Shown in pieces: positions 38,115 through 50,700 of a stretch of 64,000 nt of DNA (position 1 is its first letter; each line of letters begins with the position of its first letter). The DNA is from Phalacrocorax aristotelis (taxonomy: Eukaryota; Chordata; Aves; Suliformes; Phalacrocoracidae). The stretch is taken from NCBI RefSeq assembly GCF_949628215.1, contig NC_134283.1:22112975-22176974 (forward strand), in the 5' to 3' direction. The notes below the pieces were generated by a model. The model was given only the letters and a program-made list of their open reading frames with translations, did not search any database and had not been told where the DNA came from. A program made the position numbers and the translations under genes.

Positions 38115-38771
38115 AGCCTGGATTGCCTGCTGAAGAAATGCCTGCCCAGTGCCCAGTTTTGTACAGCCCTCCTCTGTATAGTCTACCCATCCCCTCTTGT
38201 GAGAGGAGAATTAAAAAAAAAAAAAAATTAGAACAGCAGCAGGTGTTGGCTCAGTTTTCCCATCCTGGATCTCATCCACAGCATCTTCATCCTATGAAAG
38301 TTTGTGTGCAACATTGGCAGCCCAGCCAGCAGCTTTTGTTACCCCTTTGTTAGCAGACTCTCGTTTACCTGCCTGTAGACAAGTCTATTGTACTGTTGGA
38401 ACTGCCTTCACTTTCCAAATCAGACTGATATGACCTGCAGCTTTAAAGTAAAAGCAGTTTTAAAGTAAATTTTTAAAGAAAGACATACCAACTATATGAT
38501 TTAGGTAATGGTTCATACTGAAATCTAGTCATCCTCTGTGGCTGGGTGAAATTGAGGCAGGAAATTAAAGGGTAAATTGCATCTTACACCAGAGTTGGCC
38601 TTGTTTTGGACATCTTGCTCATCTTATGTAAAGCATCTTCAGAGCAGTCTTGGACAACCGAAGGACACCAGTCACTGGTGTCACCTTCTAGTGAATATCC
38701 TGCTTTTGTTACTGTAGATTTTTTGGCTGCAAAGGTGTCCTCCCTCTCTTCCTCTGCCACTCTCAAGATAG

Positions 38772-38836
38772 AATAAAATACTGACCAGGATCAAATACTC
38801 ATGTGAGCTGTACAACTTGTATTTCAGTATAATAAA
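38772..38836 (+). terminator. GLG1: Proximal poly(A) signals of GLG1
   Basis: There are two canonical AATAAA hexamers, at 38772 and 38831, about 660 and 720 nt past the stop. The second is followed by GT-containing sequence, so cleavage near 38850-38860 is plausible. This is inference from motifs only. Confidence 0.55.
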
Positions 38837-40575
38837 GGCACAGTGTAGATGCAAGGCATGTAGAGCCTGTCAGTAGTGTACAGTGCTGCTCTCAGCAGGC
38901 ATTAAGTACCCTGATCAGTTACTCAGTCAACTTTTTCATTAGCGATGATGCAGTAAAATTCTAACACTCCTTTTATTTTACCTCTCTGCTGCAAAACTGT
39001 TATCCTTCTGAATTAACTATCTACAGATGGCATTGACACGCTGGCAACATGGTGCTTTGTCAGTAATGCAGAAAGCTACTGAAGGCTCAACATGCTTTAT
39101 CTGTAAAATGGTTACCTGTGGGCTAGTGCAGTGGTTTGTAACTGGCCTATTTGGGTCTTAATGGTTTGAATGGTAGCACTGGAGAGTGTTTTTAATTTCC
39201 GCAACTACAATTGATAAGGGATAGCAACTGGTGTTTTCTGGGATGTAGGATACAGGTGCTGGTCCAGAAGGCCAAGCAGGGGTGGATGGGAGGATGAGTG
39301 TTGTATGAAAGGCAGAAAAATCTGGATCTTTAAGTGAATTAGCTTTCACATTTGTTACTGTCAGTGTGTGCACTCACACTGTATATAGTTACACTCCCAG
39401 AACATAATACTCATACCCCAGAGCCCAAATAAGATGTTTTAAAAAAAGCTGTACCAGTAATTGGCCCCTTCTTACCATCACCTTTGTTCGTCAAGTACAA
39501 GGAGGCGTGGAGGTCATAAGCCATGTGCTTTGGCTGAAACGGTGAGTTTGCTGGTGGTATCTAGAAGTGACTGCACTAGAGTCAGTGTGTACAGTAGGAT
39601 ATACTTTGTTTGCCTTTTAGATGTGTTCATCTGCATGTGCTGTGGCAAAAATCATGTGCCTAAAACTGTCCAACTTAGGCTGATGCTTGAACCATAACTT
39701 TATTTTCACACTTAGTGCGCTGCTAGGTAAGAGCTGACGCTTCCAGTTCTCTGCATTGTTCTCTAGAGGAACAGTGGAGGTGGATTTGAGACACTTTGGA
39801 GTGTGGACCAGCTGATTCTCATGATGCTGCATGTACAGAATGGTGTACAAAATACTTTGAGCTTTTGCTGGAGCTGAAGGTTTTTGCAAACATAACTTTG
39901 AAGATGGACAGCGAACTCTTAGTAAGTCTAAAACTATACCGCTATGCTAGTGAATCTTTTGCGAACGCTTCCTGGTTTTATATCAAAGTATGTACACAAG
40001 TGGTAGAGAATGTGTCTGAGGCAATGGAGGTTCAATGGAGAAATAGTGCATAGTAGAATTCCAGTTAAGTGGTTAGAACAGAAATTAAGCCTTAATTCTT
40101 TCTTTAGCCCCTCTTCCCTGGTGCCAACAGAGCTTAACTGGCCCTCTGACAATGTAAAGTGGAGCAGAAGAGGGAACAGTCGATCATGTCTCTTGAGGTA
40201 GCACAGGTGTATAACACCACAGATGTTTGGCAGTTATAAGTCTGTGTTGTTTCACTTGACAGAGTGCTGAAATTACTGCTCTAGAGATGGGTGTGTTCAC
40301 AGAGCTGCCAGCAAGGGAAGTGGGACCTTTGTGCAGCCTTTCTTGCTTGCACAAGTCCTGCTTCTCAAAATGTCTATTGGGCATAATTATGTTGCTATTG
40401 GAGGGCTTTTCCTAAACTGTTGTGACTTTTTGAAACGGCATTTTGTAACCCAATTATCTTGAAAAACCTAGTAAGATGGTTTATTGTCTAGAAGTAGCAT
40501 CTTCCACTAAATTCCAAAAGACATTGCAGTGAAAATTGTAGGTTTGTAGCCATAGTTCTGCATGTAAAACCTGTT

Positions 40576-40698
40576 CAGCGCTGAGGGTGGCTTTTTCTTT
40601 ACAGCGCTGAGGGTGGCTTTTTCTTTACAGCGCTGAGGGTGGCTTTTTCTTTACAGCGCTGAGGGTGGCTTTTTCTTTACAGCGCTGAGGGTGGCTTT
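40576..40698. repeat. 26-bp minisatellite, about 4.7 copies
   Basis: Units start at 40576, 40602, 40628, 40654 and 40680. Four complete copies are identical and the fifth is partial. Each unit holds the palindrome AGCGCT and a run CTTTTTCTTTACAG that resembles a 3' splice site. Confidence 0.95.
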
Positions 40699-43321
40699 CT
40701 GGTGTGGTTTTTTTTTCTTTTTAATTTAGAAAAGGCTTAGGTAAAGAGTGCCTGGAGCGATGCGTTAGGAATATGTAGCCTACGGTGGTGTTAGTCTATG
40801 GTTGGTGGTGTTTCTGACTGTGTCAGCAGGCTCACCTGGGAATTTGATTTCACTGGATGCTCTGGGATGGCATTACAGATATGTGTCTGGAGGCCCTCTG
40901 AAACAAAGGTAGGAATGTAAATAAATTTTTGCATGATTCCCTCAGATACTCTTTGTCACTGTAAGGGCACAGACCCACCTTTTAAAGGTACAACGCTGGC
41001 AAAGGGTCCAGGCCATTTTATCCCTGAGCATTGTTAGCTCTTCATGTTTTAAAGTGGGGCCTCATGCAACTGCCAGTGATGAAATTTGCTGTTTTCGTGA
41101 CTAGAAATCTACCAGTCCCGGTTTAGAAAAATCCTTCTCCTTTTCACGTATACATAAAAATCTAGAGGTCTCAAAAGCATGGAAGCCCACACAAGGACTC
41201 TTCCAAAAATAACCTGCTTGTGCTGTTGCCAGCACAACCTCTTGCCTGCAGGTAACCATTTTCCATTGCAGGGAAAGAAAGAAATGGTTGTAAAACACTG
41301 CTGTTGCCTTGAACTTGAGGAAGCCTTTTTAATTTCTCTGATCTAATTGAGAGTGCTAGTAATAGCTGGGATTAGCCAAGAGAAAAGTGTTGGTGTGGCA
41401 AAACCTAGGGTACCCTTCCCTTTTCACGATGCTTGCCTCTCAGTGGAGAAGGCTGCATTCCACAGAATGCAGTTGGGGGGATGGGTTTTTTTTCCTTGTC
41501 ATCACAAAACCTTCTCATGGAGAGCTTATTCCAGACATGGTGATGCTCGTGCTCCTGGGGCTGTATGGAAGGGCTAGATGGCTGGGACCTAGCAAGGCAT
41601 GCAGCGCTCTGTTTCCCTCCTGCTGCTGCAAGGTTTAACAAGTTATGTTTCCTAAATGATGGCACATGTTTAGATGATGTGGGTGAGGGGGACTCTGCAT
41701 GATGTGCAGCTCATTATTTCACTCCTGCTAGCCTGCTATTGTTCATTCTTGTTGACCTTAAGTTTGTTTATTGTTTACCAAGTGGGTCTAATCAAGTCCT
41801 CTCACAGAGTTTCAACTTGGGATTCTCCTGCCTTGCCTCTGCCATTCAGGCTGCTGGAGTCACTCATCTGGGTAAGAACAAAACTCCTGGCACTTCAGGT
41901 ACTGCCCAGCAAGCTGAGTGCCCTGATGTCTGTGTCACTGCAAAGGGCTGGAAGGGCCCTAACAAAGTTCAAATCATTCTGTAACAAAATGTAGGCATTT
42001 CACCCAGAATCCGACACTTAAAAATCCATGCTCATAGAATCAGTCTTGTTCTGAAAGAATCCACAGTAAGCACGTTTATGAAAAGTAATGGAGAGGAGTG
42101 AATGTCTCTTAAGAACAGAAACTAACTGCGGGTGGGTACAGAGGGAAGAAATGCATCAAACCCGAGGGATCACTCAAATCCCATAATGTTGTAGAGGAAC
42201 TGTGTTCAAGTTGGATGGTGACTTCTGTTAAAACACAACTTTATTATTTAGTTGAAAGATGATTGTAGGTTTTTTTCCTTTATCAGTTTTGTTTAAAAAA
42301 AGGTAGTTTTGAGGTATGTGTGAGTGCATGTGTGGTATGAGACCAGAACGTTTCATCTAGCACTTCTGTCCCTATTTAAAATATAGCTCCATGGACGCAA
42401 ACAGCTGTAGTGTTGGTTTGTATAAAAGTACCTTCTTAATTAGGAGGCTTAAAATCTTCAAGGCAGCTGCCAGGTACTGATCTTTGTGCAGCCTCCCTGC
42501 TTGGAGGCCAGACCTGCCAGCTCAGTTCCGCTGATGGAATCTCGTGGTTAGAGGGGACCCAAATCACACACATACGGGGAAGGACCTCAGCTGGTGTGGC
42601 TGTTTGTCCTGTATGGGTGGGATTCTGCATCGTACCCACTCTGTCACATTGCCGAGTGCTGCCTGCATGGGACAGGGAGGAGTAATAACATATTGCCACG
42701 CTCTGGCAAAAGGCAGATTGCTGATTTTTTTCCTTCCACAACACCCAAATTTCATTCCCTAGCTGCTGAAAGCAAGAGGATCCCTTCCTGGGTGGATTGC
42801 TGTGCCCTGAAATCCCATGCTGCTGCCCCCCTGTATTTACTGAGCAGACATACTGGCATTAGCCCTTACCTTGGGAGGTGCTGAATGTGGGGGAAAGGGA
42901 AAGATGTGACTATCGCCTGTAGCTGCTCATGCCGAACAGAAGCAGTCAGGAGCTGTGACTGATGGTTGCGCTGGGCTGGAAAGCGTACCAGGAATGCCAG
43001 AGCTGGGTTTTCGGGGAGGTGAGGGGGTACCCTAGCACAGCCAGCCTCCCCCCACAGCATACAAAACAGATCCCGCTGATTCCTGTTGTACGGCAGAAGC
43101 TGTTTGAACTTAGTCTCTCTTTTTTATTTTTATTATTATTTTTAAATGTGACATTAAGGAGACACTTCTTTGTAAATGGTTTTCCCTTCTGTGTATAAAC
43201 CCTGGCTGGTCCTCGTTTAGGCTTTTTTTTGTTACATGTTCATGCTGTGTAATTTTGAGATGTTACTGAGATTCTGAACATAATGTGCATTTTTTTCTGT
43301 ACAGATGAAACGGGAGAATTT

Positions 43322-43345
43322 AATAAAAAGAGTCTGCAGGTTTTT
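43322..43345 (+). terminator. GLG1: Distal poly(A) signal, probable GLG1 3' end
   Basis: AATAAA at 43322-43327 is followed by CTGCAGG and a T/GT-rich element around 43341-43360. It is the last poly(A) signal before the PDPR CpG island. Assignment to GLG1 is inferred from strand and position. Confidence 0.5.
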
Positions 43346-43369
43346 ACTTGTTGTAGTTTATTTCCTAGG

Positions 43370-43960
43370 GCTCCTGGGGGCGGGACGAGGGGCGGGGCAT
43401 CGCTCTGTCACACACACACACGCATCCCGCCGGGGTGGGGATTGGCAGGCCGGCGGGTGACGCAGCGCGTATGGGCGGCTGTCGCGCCGCGGCTGGCGGC
43501 CGTAAAGTGCGGAAGGTCAGTCAGGCCTCCCGCTCCTTCAGGTGAGCCGGCGCCGACCCGCGGTCCCGCGGGACCACCGGCCCCAACCCCACGACTCGCC
43601 GGGGTCGGCCCACCCGCCGGCACCGCCCCTTGCCCCGGCCGCGGGCCTGCCCCGCTCCTCGGGATCTCGGGAGCTCCAGCAGAGGCGAGTGCAGGCTACG
43701 GCGGCGGTGGCTCCCGCGCCTCCGGGTGCCGGCCTTCTCCCGCCCCGGTGGCCTTTCCTTCAGGGTCGGAGCGGGGGGCGCGGGCGCCCTGCTCGATGGG
43801 GATCTGTGGCGTGTGGCAGGCGGCGGGTAAGAGGCGCCGCAAGCCTGCGGCAGTACCTTGCTTAGCGCGGGCACGGTGTCACATTCCAGCCTCGGTTCGC
43901 GGGCCGGGCTGCTGCGCGGCGTTACCGCAGCCAGAGGCCCCGGGTAACGCCCTGGAGTAA
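43370..43960 (+). promoter_or_regulatory. PDPR: CpG-island promoter of PDPR
   Basis: There is an abrupt change from AT-rich sequence to very GC-rich, CpG-dense sequence. Sp1-type GC boxes lie at about 43378-43398 (two GGGGCGGG-like blocks) and an inverted CCAAT (ATTGG) at 43441-43445, with no evident TATA box. A strong donor, CAG|GTGAGC at 43542, marks the likely end of a noncoding first exon; a second candidate donor (GCGG|GTAAGA) is at 43827. The start site is probably between about 43450 and 43530. Large open frames here are a by-product of GC content. Confidence 0.8.
43460..43541 (+). other. PDPR: Predicted noncoding first exon of PDPR
   Basis: The 3' end is set by CAG|GTGAGC; the 5' end is only a guess from the positions of the GC boxes and CCAAT box. 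It would splice to the 5'UTR part of the ATG exon at 44447. An alternative first-exon end is 43826. Confidence 0.4.
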
Positions 43961-44446
43961 AATTAACACGTTGAGAGAACGTGTCTCTGGTTCCTCATCC
44001 CGTCTGCGCTCATCGCAGGCTGTGTTTCCTTCTCTAGGTAAAGGCCTGACAACATTGATAACCAAGCTTATTTACACACTGTTAACTTAGTCTTTATGAA
44101 AGATTTCAGAGCGTGTCCTGTGCCTGCTGGCATTCTCTAATCTACCTGTTGTCAGTGTGAGAGCATTCTTGCCATTCTACTCCAGCTTTCCTCTGGTTCT
44201 TTGCTCGTTGTCAAGTTACACTGCCATCAGAAACGGTGGTGTAACAGTCTGTAACCATTATATGATCTAAGTTTAAATCTTAATAGCAAGACCATTGTTT
44301 CAGGACTGAATAACTGCTCTCCTGTTTGATTACTCATTGGCTTTCCTGTGTCCACTCATACGCAATGCACGATGTGATGTTTGCCGCTGCCAACCTTGTA
44401 TATAATAAGGTAAGTGGTAACATGATTCTTGTCTTTTCCTTCCTAG

Positions 44447-44519
44447 AAGGAGTGGTACTGAGTTAACGTCTGCACACATCTAGGTGGTGTTTTCAGAAAA
44501 CTGACAAATAGCTGCTGGG
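44447..44519 (+). other. PDPR: PDPR 5'UTR part of the ATG exon
   Basis: The acceptor TTTTCCTTCCTAG at 44434-44446 precedes 73 nt of untranslated sequence and the ATG at 44520. There is a stop codon upstream in the ATG frame, so the first Met is the natural start. Confidence 0.6.
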
Positions 44520-44746
44520 ATGTTTCTCCGATTGCTGTCGGATGTCCGGTGGCGGGCGGCTAAGCCAAAATGGAGAAGAATGACCAGCTCCCGGCGAAGT
44601 GCCTCAAGCACGGCAGAACCTCACCTGGTTTCCTTGCCAGCACAGGCGCAGGTTGTCATCTGTGGTGGTGGAATCATGGGCACCTCCGTGGCATATCACC
44701 TTTCCAAGATGGGTTGGAAGGATATAGTCTTACTTGAGCAGGGCAG
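44520..44746 (+). CDS. PDPR: PDPR coding exon 1 (residues 1-75, two bases of 76)
   Basis: ATG begins [20 protein letters not shown], a basic mitochondrial presequence, then [19 protein letters not shown], the FAD-binding Rossmann start. The last complete residues are LLEQG. Donor AG|GTAAGG. Confidence 0.97.
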
Positions 44747-47700
44747 GTAAGGATTTCTGGTAACGAAACCAAAGAAACAGGACTTCTGTGCATAGCAGCA
44801 TCTGCTGTACCATCTTATTTCTACATCTTCACCTGGACTTGGACCCATGGAATAAAGTTATACTCAACATTAGTAGCGACACTTACGACTTCTACCCAAG
44901 CACAGGGCAGACCTGCAAGGTGAAGAGTATCCCTTGTGTGATTGTGGTGGGTTAGCCTTGGTTAAGGGACAGACTGCCATACGGCCATTCACTTTCCCTC
45001 CTCAGCAAGACAGGGAGAAAGTAGGCTGAGAAAGCTCGTGGATAAAGATAAAGGCATGGAGATTGCTTATCAGTTACTGCCCTGGGCAAAACAGACTTGC
45101 CTTCGTGAGAATTAATTTAAAATAATTTAAGAATTACTTTATTTCATGCCAGTTAGAGTAGATTTAGGTAGTCAGAAATGAAAACTAAACGTTAAAACAC
45201 CACCTTTCCTCTCCCATGCTCAACTTCACTCCTGCACTCCAGGGTCTTCTGCCCTACCCGCTCTGCCCCAGGGAGAGCAGGTGGTGAATGGTGGGGGTGT
45301 GATCAGTGCTGGGCTCCAGTGTGGGTCTTCTATGGGCTGCAGTTCCCATCAGAACTCTGCTCTGGGATGGGTTTTCCACGGACCACAGTTCCTTCAGGAG
45401 ATATCCATCTGCTCTGGCGTAATCGCTGGTAATCATGTAAAACACAAGGTAGCTGGCAAAGGTGGACGGTTTTAAGAGAACTAAAAATTTGTGTAAGTCA
45501 TCTGGTCCCTCTTGACCATCTCTAGGAGTGGGACATGATACATATAAAGCCTTACACCACTGGCAAAGCTCAAAAGAGATTGCAGGAGATGGGGAGGTTA
45601 TAAGCAGACATCACTAAAACATCACCCTGTAAGCTGGTCAAAGGCTTGGATTATTTAGTTTGTCTGTTGCAGGGTTTAGTGCCTATCTGTAAAAAGGGTA
45701 AGGCTGTTGCAGTTTGGCTGAATACAAGTCTCTGCATGCTCCTCAGTGAGTTGGATATGGTGTCTGCGGCAGAGTACATAGATCCTGTTGAAAGTTGCCT
45801 GTGCGGCGCATACCTCTTGTTTAGATTTCTGTTTCAGAGGTGGATTCATGGTGTTTTCATTGAGCAATTTGGCGACCTTGGGTATGAGACACTGCTGAGA
45901 CTTTGGGGGGTTTGAAGAGGTGTTTATCACAGCAGCTTCTAATGCTCTAAATAGGTGCCGGACTGAGAATATTTACTGTCTAGCTTAGAGCTTCACACCT
46001 CTTGCTGCCTTCAGGAATAATTGGCTGTCACTCCTTGACTTTGCCTGGCTGGGAAGCAGGTAGTATCAAGTTCATTGTAGTTGCAGAGAGGAACTTTTCT
46101 CATCTGAGACCTTGGAAACAGTGTCCTTCCAAGTGAAATTAGCTGCTGGGCTTAATTTCTCAGGAAACATAATTGTTACAAGCCTGGAGTGGGGTATTAA
46201 TACCTGGTTACAGATCTTCATCAAGTTAGGCGCTGTACAAGCTCAATCCATGTGTGTCCGAGCAAAAATAATACTGCATTAGCAGAAACATCTTATGTGA
46301 AGCACAGCATGGTGAGACCATGCTTCCACTATTTCAGTTGTGACTGAGGAGGGACGTAGCAAAAACCATACCTTGCTCAGCTGATTCTTAGGTTGAATTT
46401 CAGAGAGAATATAGATGCACTAGGCCAAAAGCAGTCTTGTCCAAGGCTTGCATAGGCAGGTGGAAAAAGGCAGGATTGCTTTAGCAGCAGGAAAGATGAC
46501 TAAAAAGTACTGTGGATGCGAGAGAGGTGCTTAAATCTAATTGTCTTGTCTTCACCTGTCTGTGCTGCAGGGAGTTTTTAATAGGTTTCTACCTCTACAG
46601 CAGCCCTTCACCGAATAGCTAGATGGAAAGTGATTTAAAGACAGGAAATATGTGTACCTATCTATGGCAGTTGCTGCACAGTGAGAGGGACTTGTTCTTA
46701 CTGTAAACTGTGAAGACGCAAGGCTGAAATCCAAGTTAATTTTCATTTGAGGGAAATCCTGCTTTGGAGAAAGAATCAGGTAGGCAGGTCAACTTAAGCA
46801 TACAGTAGTTTTTTGTAAAGCGCTTTCTTTGAAAAATTGTGCAGTGTTTAGGACCAGTTAGAGAGAAGGGGTTTTGGAATACAATGCATTTCAAAAGTGA
46901 GCTGAAGGAAAAGCATTCTAGGGGCTGCATTATTCCCGCATCATCCATCTTGCAGCTTTTCGCCTAATGTGTTTGGGGGAGAGGTTGGTGTCTGGTTTGT
47001 GCTGTCGGTGGTGCTGCTGGAGCAGCCTGAGGGGCGGCGCTTGCCTCTCCACCTGTCAGCGTGGTGAGGCCTCCTTTGCAACTTCTCTGGCAGGTTGGCT
47101 GCTGGTACCACTCGCTTCTGTGCTGGCATCGTGAGCACAGCCAGGCACGTGTCCCTAGAGCTGAAGATGGCAGACTATTCAAACAAGCTCTACCAGCAAC
47201 TGGAACAAGAGACGGGAGTAAAAACAGGTACTTAAAAGTGTAAGCACTGAGCAATCTGTGGGAAACTGAATCCAAGTATTGACCTGGAACAGTGAATGTA
47301 ATTCTACAGTGTCTTAAGAGTTGTTGGTTCCTGTTCAAAAACAAGACATTTGGACTGATTCAGGTGCAAAGGGATGTTACTAATGTAACCAGAAGAGTGG
47401 GAAGAAGGGTGCCAGGTGGGCAAACCAAAGGCAGACTACCTGCAAACTGTGATTGTTTTTTATGTTGTCCGTAACTTGGGCAAACATAGGTGAATTTTCA
47501 CAAAGACGCTAAAAAGTCTATTGCAATGACTGGAGCAAATGGCCCATTTTCTGCACCAATTCACTTCTCAAAAAGAGAAGAAGATTAGGAGAAGCACTAA
47601 CACATATGCAAAGCAAGATATCTTACTCTAGTCTCACCCTGGAAATAACAAGAAAACATTGTGTTGAAATTCTCCCTCTCCCTCCAAAATGCTCAGGCAT

Positions 47701-50700
47701 GTACCTGATAAGAACTTGGTCGCTGAAAGTTTTCTGCTTACAAGGACTTGTGTTATAGATCAGACTTGACAGAGGTTAATAGTTGTGCCCGTAATTAAGA
47801 TTAGTGTTAATCTGTTGCAGGTGGTAGAGTCACAAAATGTCTGTGTTTAGTTGTTGAGGTTTTATTCTGCGTAGTTATTAGATCACTGTTTTGCCAGTAA
47901 CCTCTCTGTCTTTTAATACGTACCACATGTGGGGTTTAAATTTTTTTTATAAACATGAGTAAATGTAGTAGAGTTAGAACACAAGTCAAAATTAAATTAA
48001 ATTGCTTTTTTGAAAAGTTGACTAGGGCAATTTTGAATACTAGCTGGTAAGTGTTTAAAGTTACTTGGGGATCTGGGATTTCCAGTGTCCTGAGTAGTGG
48101 AAGCAATTATATTAAAGAAATAGGTATGAGATTAAAAGGAATTCAAGATCCTGTCCAAATCTGACTTGACTTTGTTCATTGTCATAGGATACACAAAGAC
48201 AGGCTCTATTTCACTGGCTCAGACTCAAGATCGACTCATCTCTCTGAAACGCATTGCTTCATCACTGAGGTACGTATAACCAGGAAATAAAACTGATCTG
48301 AAGTTTGCACCAGCTCTCCTGCAAGGCTAATGGCAGCGGTTTTTTCTTATGCTCTGTGGCAGCGTAATGGGGATACCTTGTGAAATTATCACCCCAAAAC
48401 AAGTGGCACAGCTCCACCCACTGATCAACATCCATGACCTTGTGGGGGCCATGTATGTGCCAGAAGATGCACTCGTGACATCTGCCAATGTGAGTCTGGC
48501 TCTGGCAACTGCTGCCTCACGGAATGGTATGAGGTTTTTTTATCTACATAGTGCTTTCCTGCATGGTAGTTATCTTCTTGCCATAAAAGAAAATTATGTT
48601 CTGCATCTCCTTTGGTATTCTAACTGAGCACTCAAGACCAGAACTTGCTTATTTCTGTAAGGTTCAGAATCTTTAAAATCCATTTTTTCTCAAAAAACAG
48701 GCTGAGTTTTTTTTAACCTACTGAATCCTTACAGATCTGCTGCAATAGATCAAGCACCAGTTTGGGGTCCTTACTGGTTATCTATTTCTCTGAATAAGCA
48801 CACACTCTTTTACCATAAAAACAAGCCTTCATAGGACCTGACTCAAAATTCCACATCAAAAGAGTTTTGATTACCTACAAATGAAAAGGTGGGACATTTC
48901 ATTGGGTGCATATGCTTTGGAAGTGGGTTCGGAAGCGTAGTAATAAATGCTGTTTGCCCAGCACTTTGGCAAATTTGGAGTAGTCTAAAATTGGGAGAAA
49001 GGTTAGATATGGTAACAGAGGTGAAGCTCATTAATGACGAAAATCCATCAGATTGGAAGAAGCTACTTAGGAGGATGTCTCTCAGTTTCTTTTAGTTCAG
49101 CTTTTTTTGCATACTGTTAATTGTTTTTTTCACAAAATGACTGATTTCACTTAAAAGAACCAGTCTCGCCATCTGAAACTACAGACTTTGTTGCATAAAG
49201 GAGTTGTAATGGAAAGAAAGCCATAGCTGAAAGTCTTTTTTTTTTTTTTCATGTTGTTGATACTAGGACGTATTTATCACCCAGATTGTCACATGGAAGA
49301 AGTATTGTAACTCTTCACAGTCTTAGCCTTTTAATTATGCACAAATTGTATGCACGGCATTTTACAAATAACAGGGTTTTGATTAAGAATTACTGGGCTG
49401 AGAAGAGAAATTTTGTCTTAAAGAGAAAATAAGCATTTAGGTTGAGTTTAAGGGTTTCACGTTAGCAGCCTGACACATGAGGAAGAAGGCTTGTGGTGTA
49501 CTGACTTCCTTATGTCCTCTTCAGGTGTCCAGATTCATGAACGGACGAGTGTCAGTCATGTCTTAGTCCAGAAGGGTCATGTGACTGGAGTCGAGACCGA
49601 CAGAGGACAGATTCAATGCCAGTACTTCGTTAACTGTGCTGGCCAGGTTGAATTATTAAAATTTTTTCTTTTTTCCTTTGGTTAAGAACACTTGCACTTT
49701 CCTCAGGGCTTTTTTTTTGTTTTCTGTTTTCTTTCTTTCTTTTTTTTTTTTTAATGGTTTATGCTTTGGCTTGGTTTACTTGAGTAGATCAAAGTCATGT
49801 TCTTCAGCAGGGGTGAGAAGGAAGAAAGCAGTGCTTGCTCCTTGCTTGGCACCAAAGACTGGACATTAACCTGCTGAGGAGCACCCTGCAGCTTGTTGGT
49901 ACAGCGCTGCCCATGGTCTCTGTCCTGGGGGGTGCGCCCTTCTGACAGGAAGGATTTTGCTTCAGCTCTCAGTGAGACAGTGAAGTCTGTCTCTACGCTT
50001 CTCTCCCTCTTTCTCACACACACTGAAAGTTCTTCTTTTGTTGTTTTCCTTAGTGTCATGTCTTCTCCAGTCTGAAAATTCATCTGGCAATTGCTGTTTC
50101 TTGGCTTGCAGCTGGCTGTCTTGTTAGTTTGGGGTCTTAGCAGTACAGGCACCCAAATCCTGACTATTCTGCTTCTAGAGGCTGAGCCTAGTGTTAACTT
50201 TGGTGTAAAAAAGCAAAATAAGCTTTTTTATTGTAACTTGATAGATCTTAGTCTTGAATCAGGGCCCCACTTTTCTAGATCTTATGTAAGGAACAGAAGA
50301 ACAGTCTTTATCCTGAACAGTTCAAATTCTAAGCAAAGAGGAAAAAAAAGTGTGTCTGTTTAAGATTTAGGGGACTAAACCAAATCTTATTTGGCCTTTT
50401 ATGAAAGCAAACCCACAGAGAGGACGTGTGCTTTTGCCCTGCCTTTTGTGTTTTTTAAATTGGAATTAGTTTCCTTCTTTTGCATTATAACATGCACTTT
50501 TTTATTTCAGTGGGCCTATGAGTTGGGCCACTCTGGGGAGGAACCAGTCAATATCCCACTCCATGCCTGTGAACACTTCTACCTCCTGACACATCCTTTG
50601 AAGGAACCTCTGGCAAGCAACTTACCAAGTAAGGATTCTTCAGCTCTACCTCACTTTTCTTGGTGAATTATATCTGCCTTTCCAAGGTGATGAATGGTTT

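Larger units (their letters stand above)
38115..43345 (+). other. GLG1: Probable long GLG1 3'UTR (proximal and distal poly(A) sites)
   Basis: No coding exon is recognisable between the GLG1 stop and the PDPR promoter. AATAAA signals lie at 38772 and 38831 (about 0.7 kb 3'UTR), and another at 43322 is followed by a T/GT-rich stretch. As far as I recall mammalian GLG1 also has a multi-kilobase 3'UTR. I infer that this 5.2-kb interval is mostly the extended 3'UTR rather than true intergenic DNA. It contains a 26-bp minisatellite (40576-40698). Confidence 0.6.

Noticed and set aside
42030..42045. TCATAGAATCA resembling a CR1 terminal repeat
   Set aside because: Too short, with no adjoining CR1 sequence.
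43283..43960. A 225-codon open frame across the PDPR CpG island, with overlapping frames on both strands
   Set aside because: The composition is that of translated GC-rich promoter DNA (Pro, Ala, Gly, Arg), it crosses strong splice donors, and it shows no known domain.
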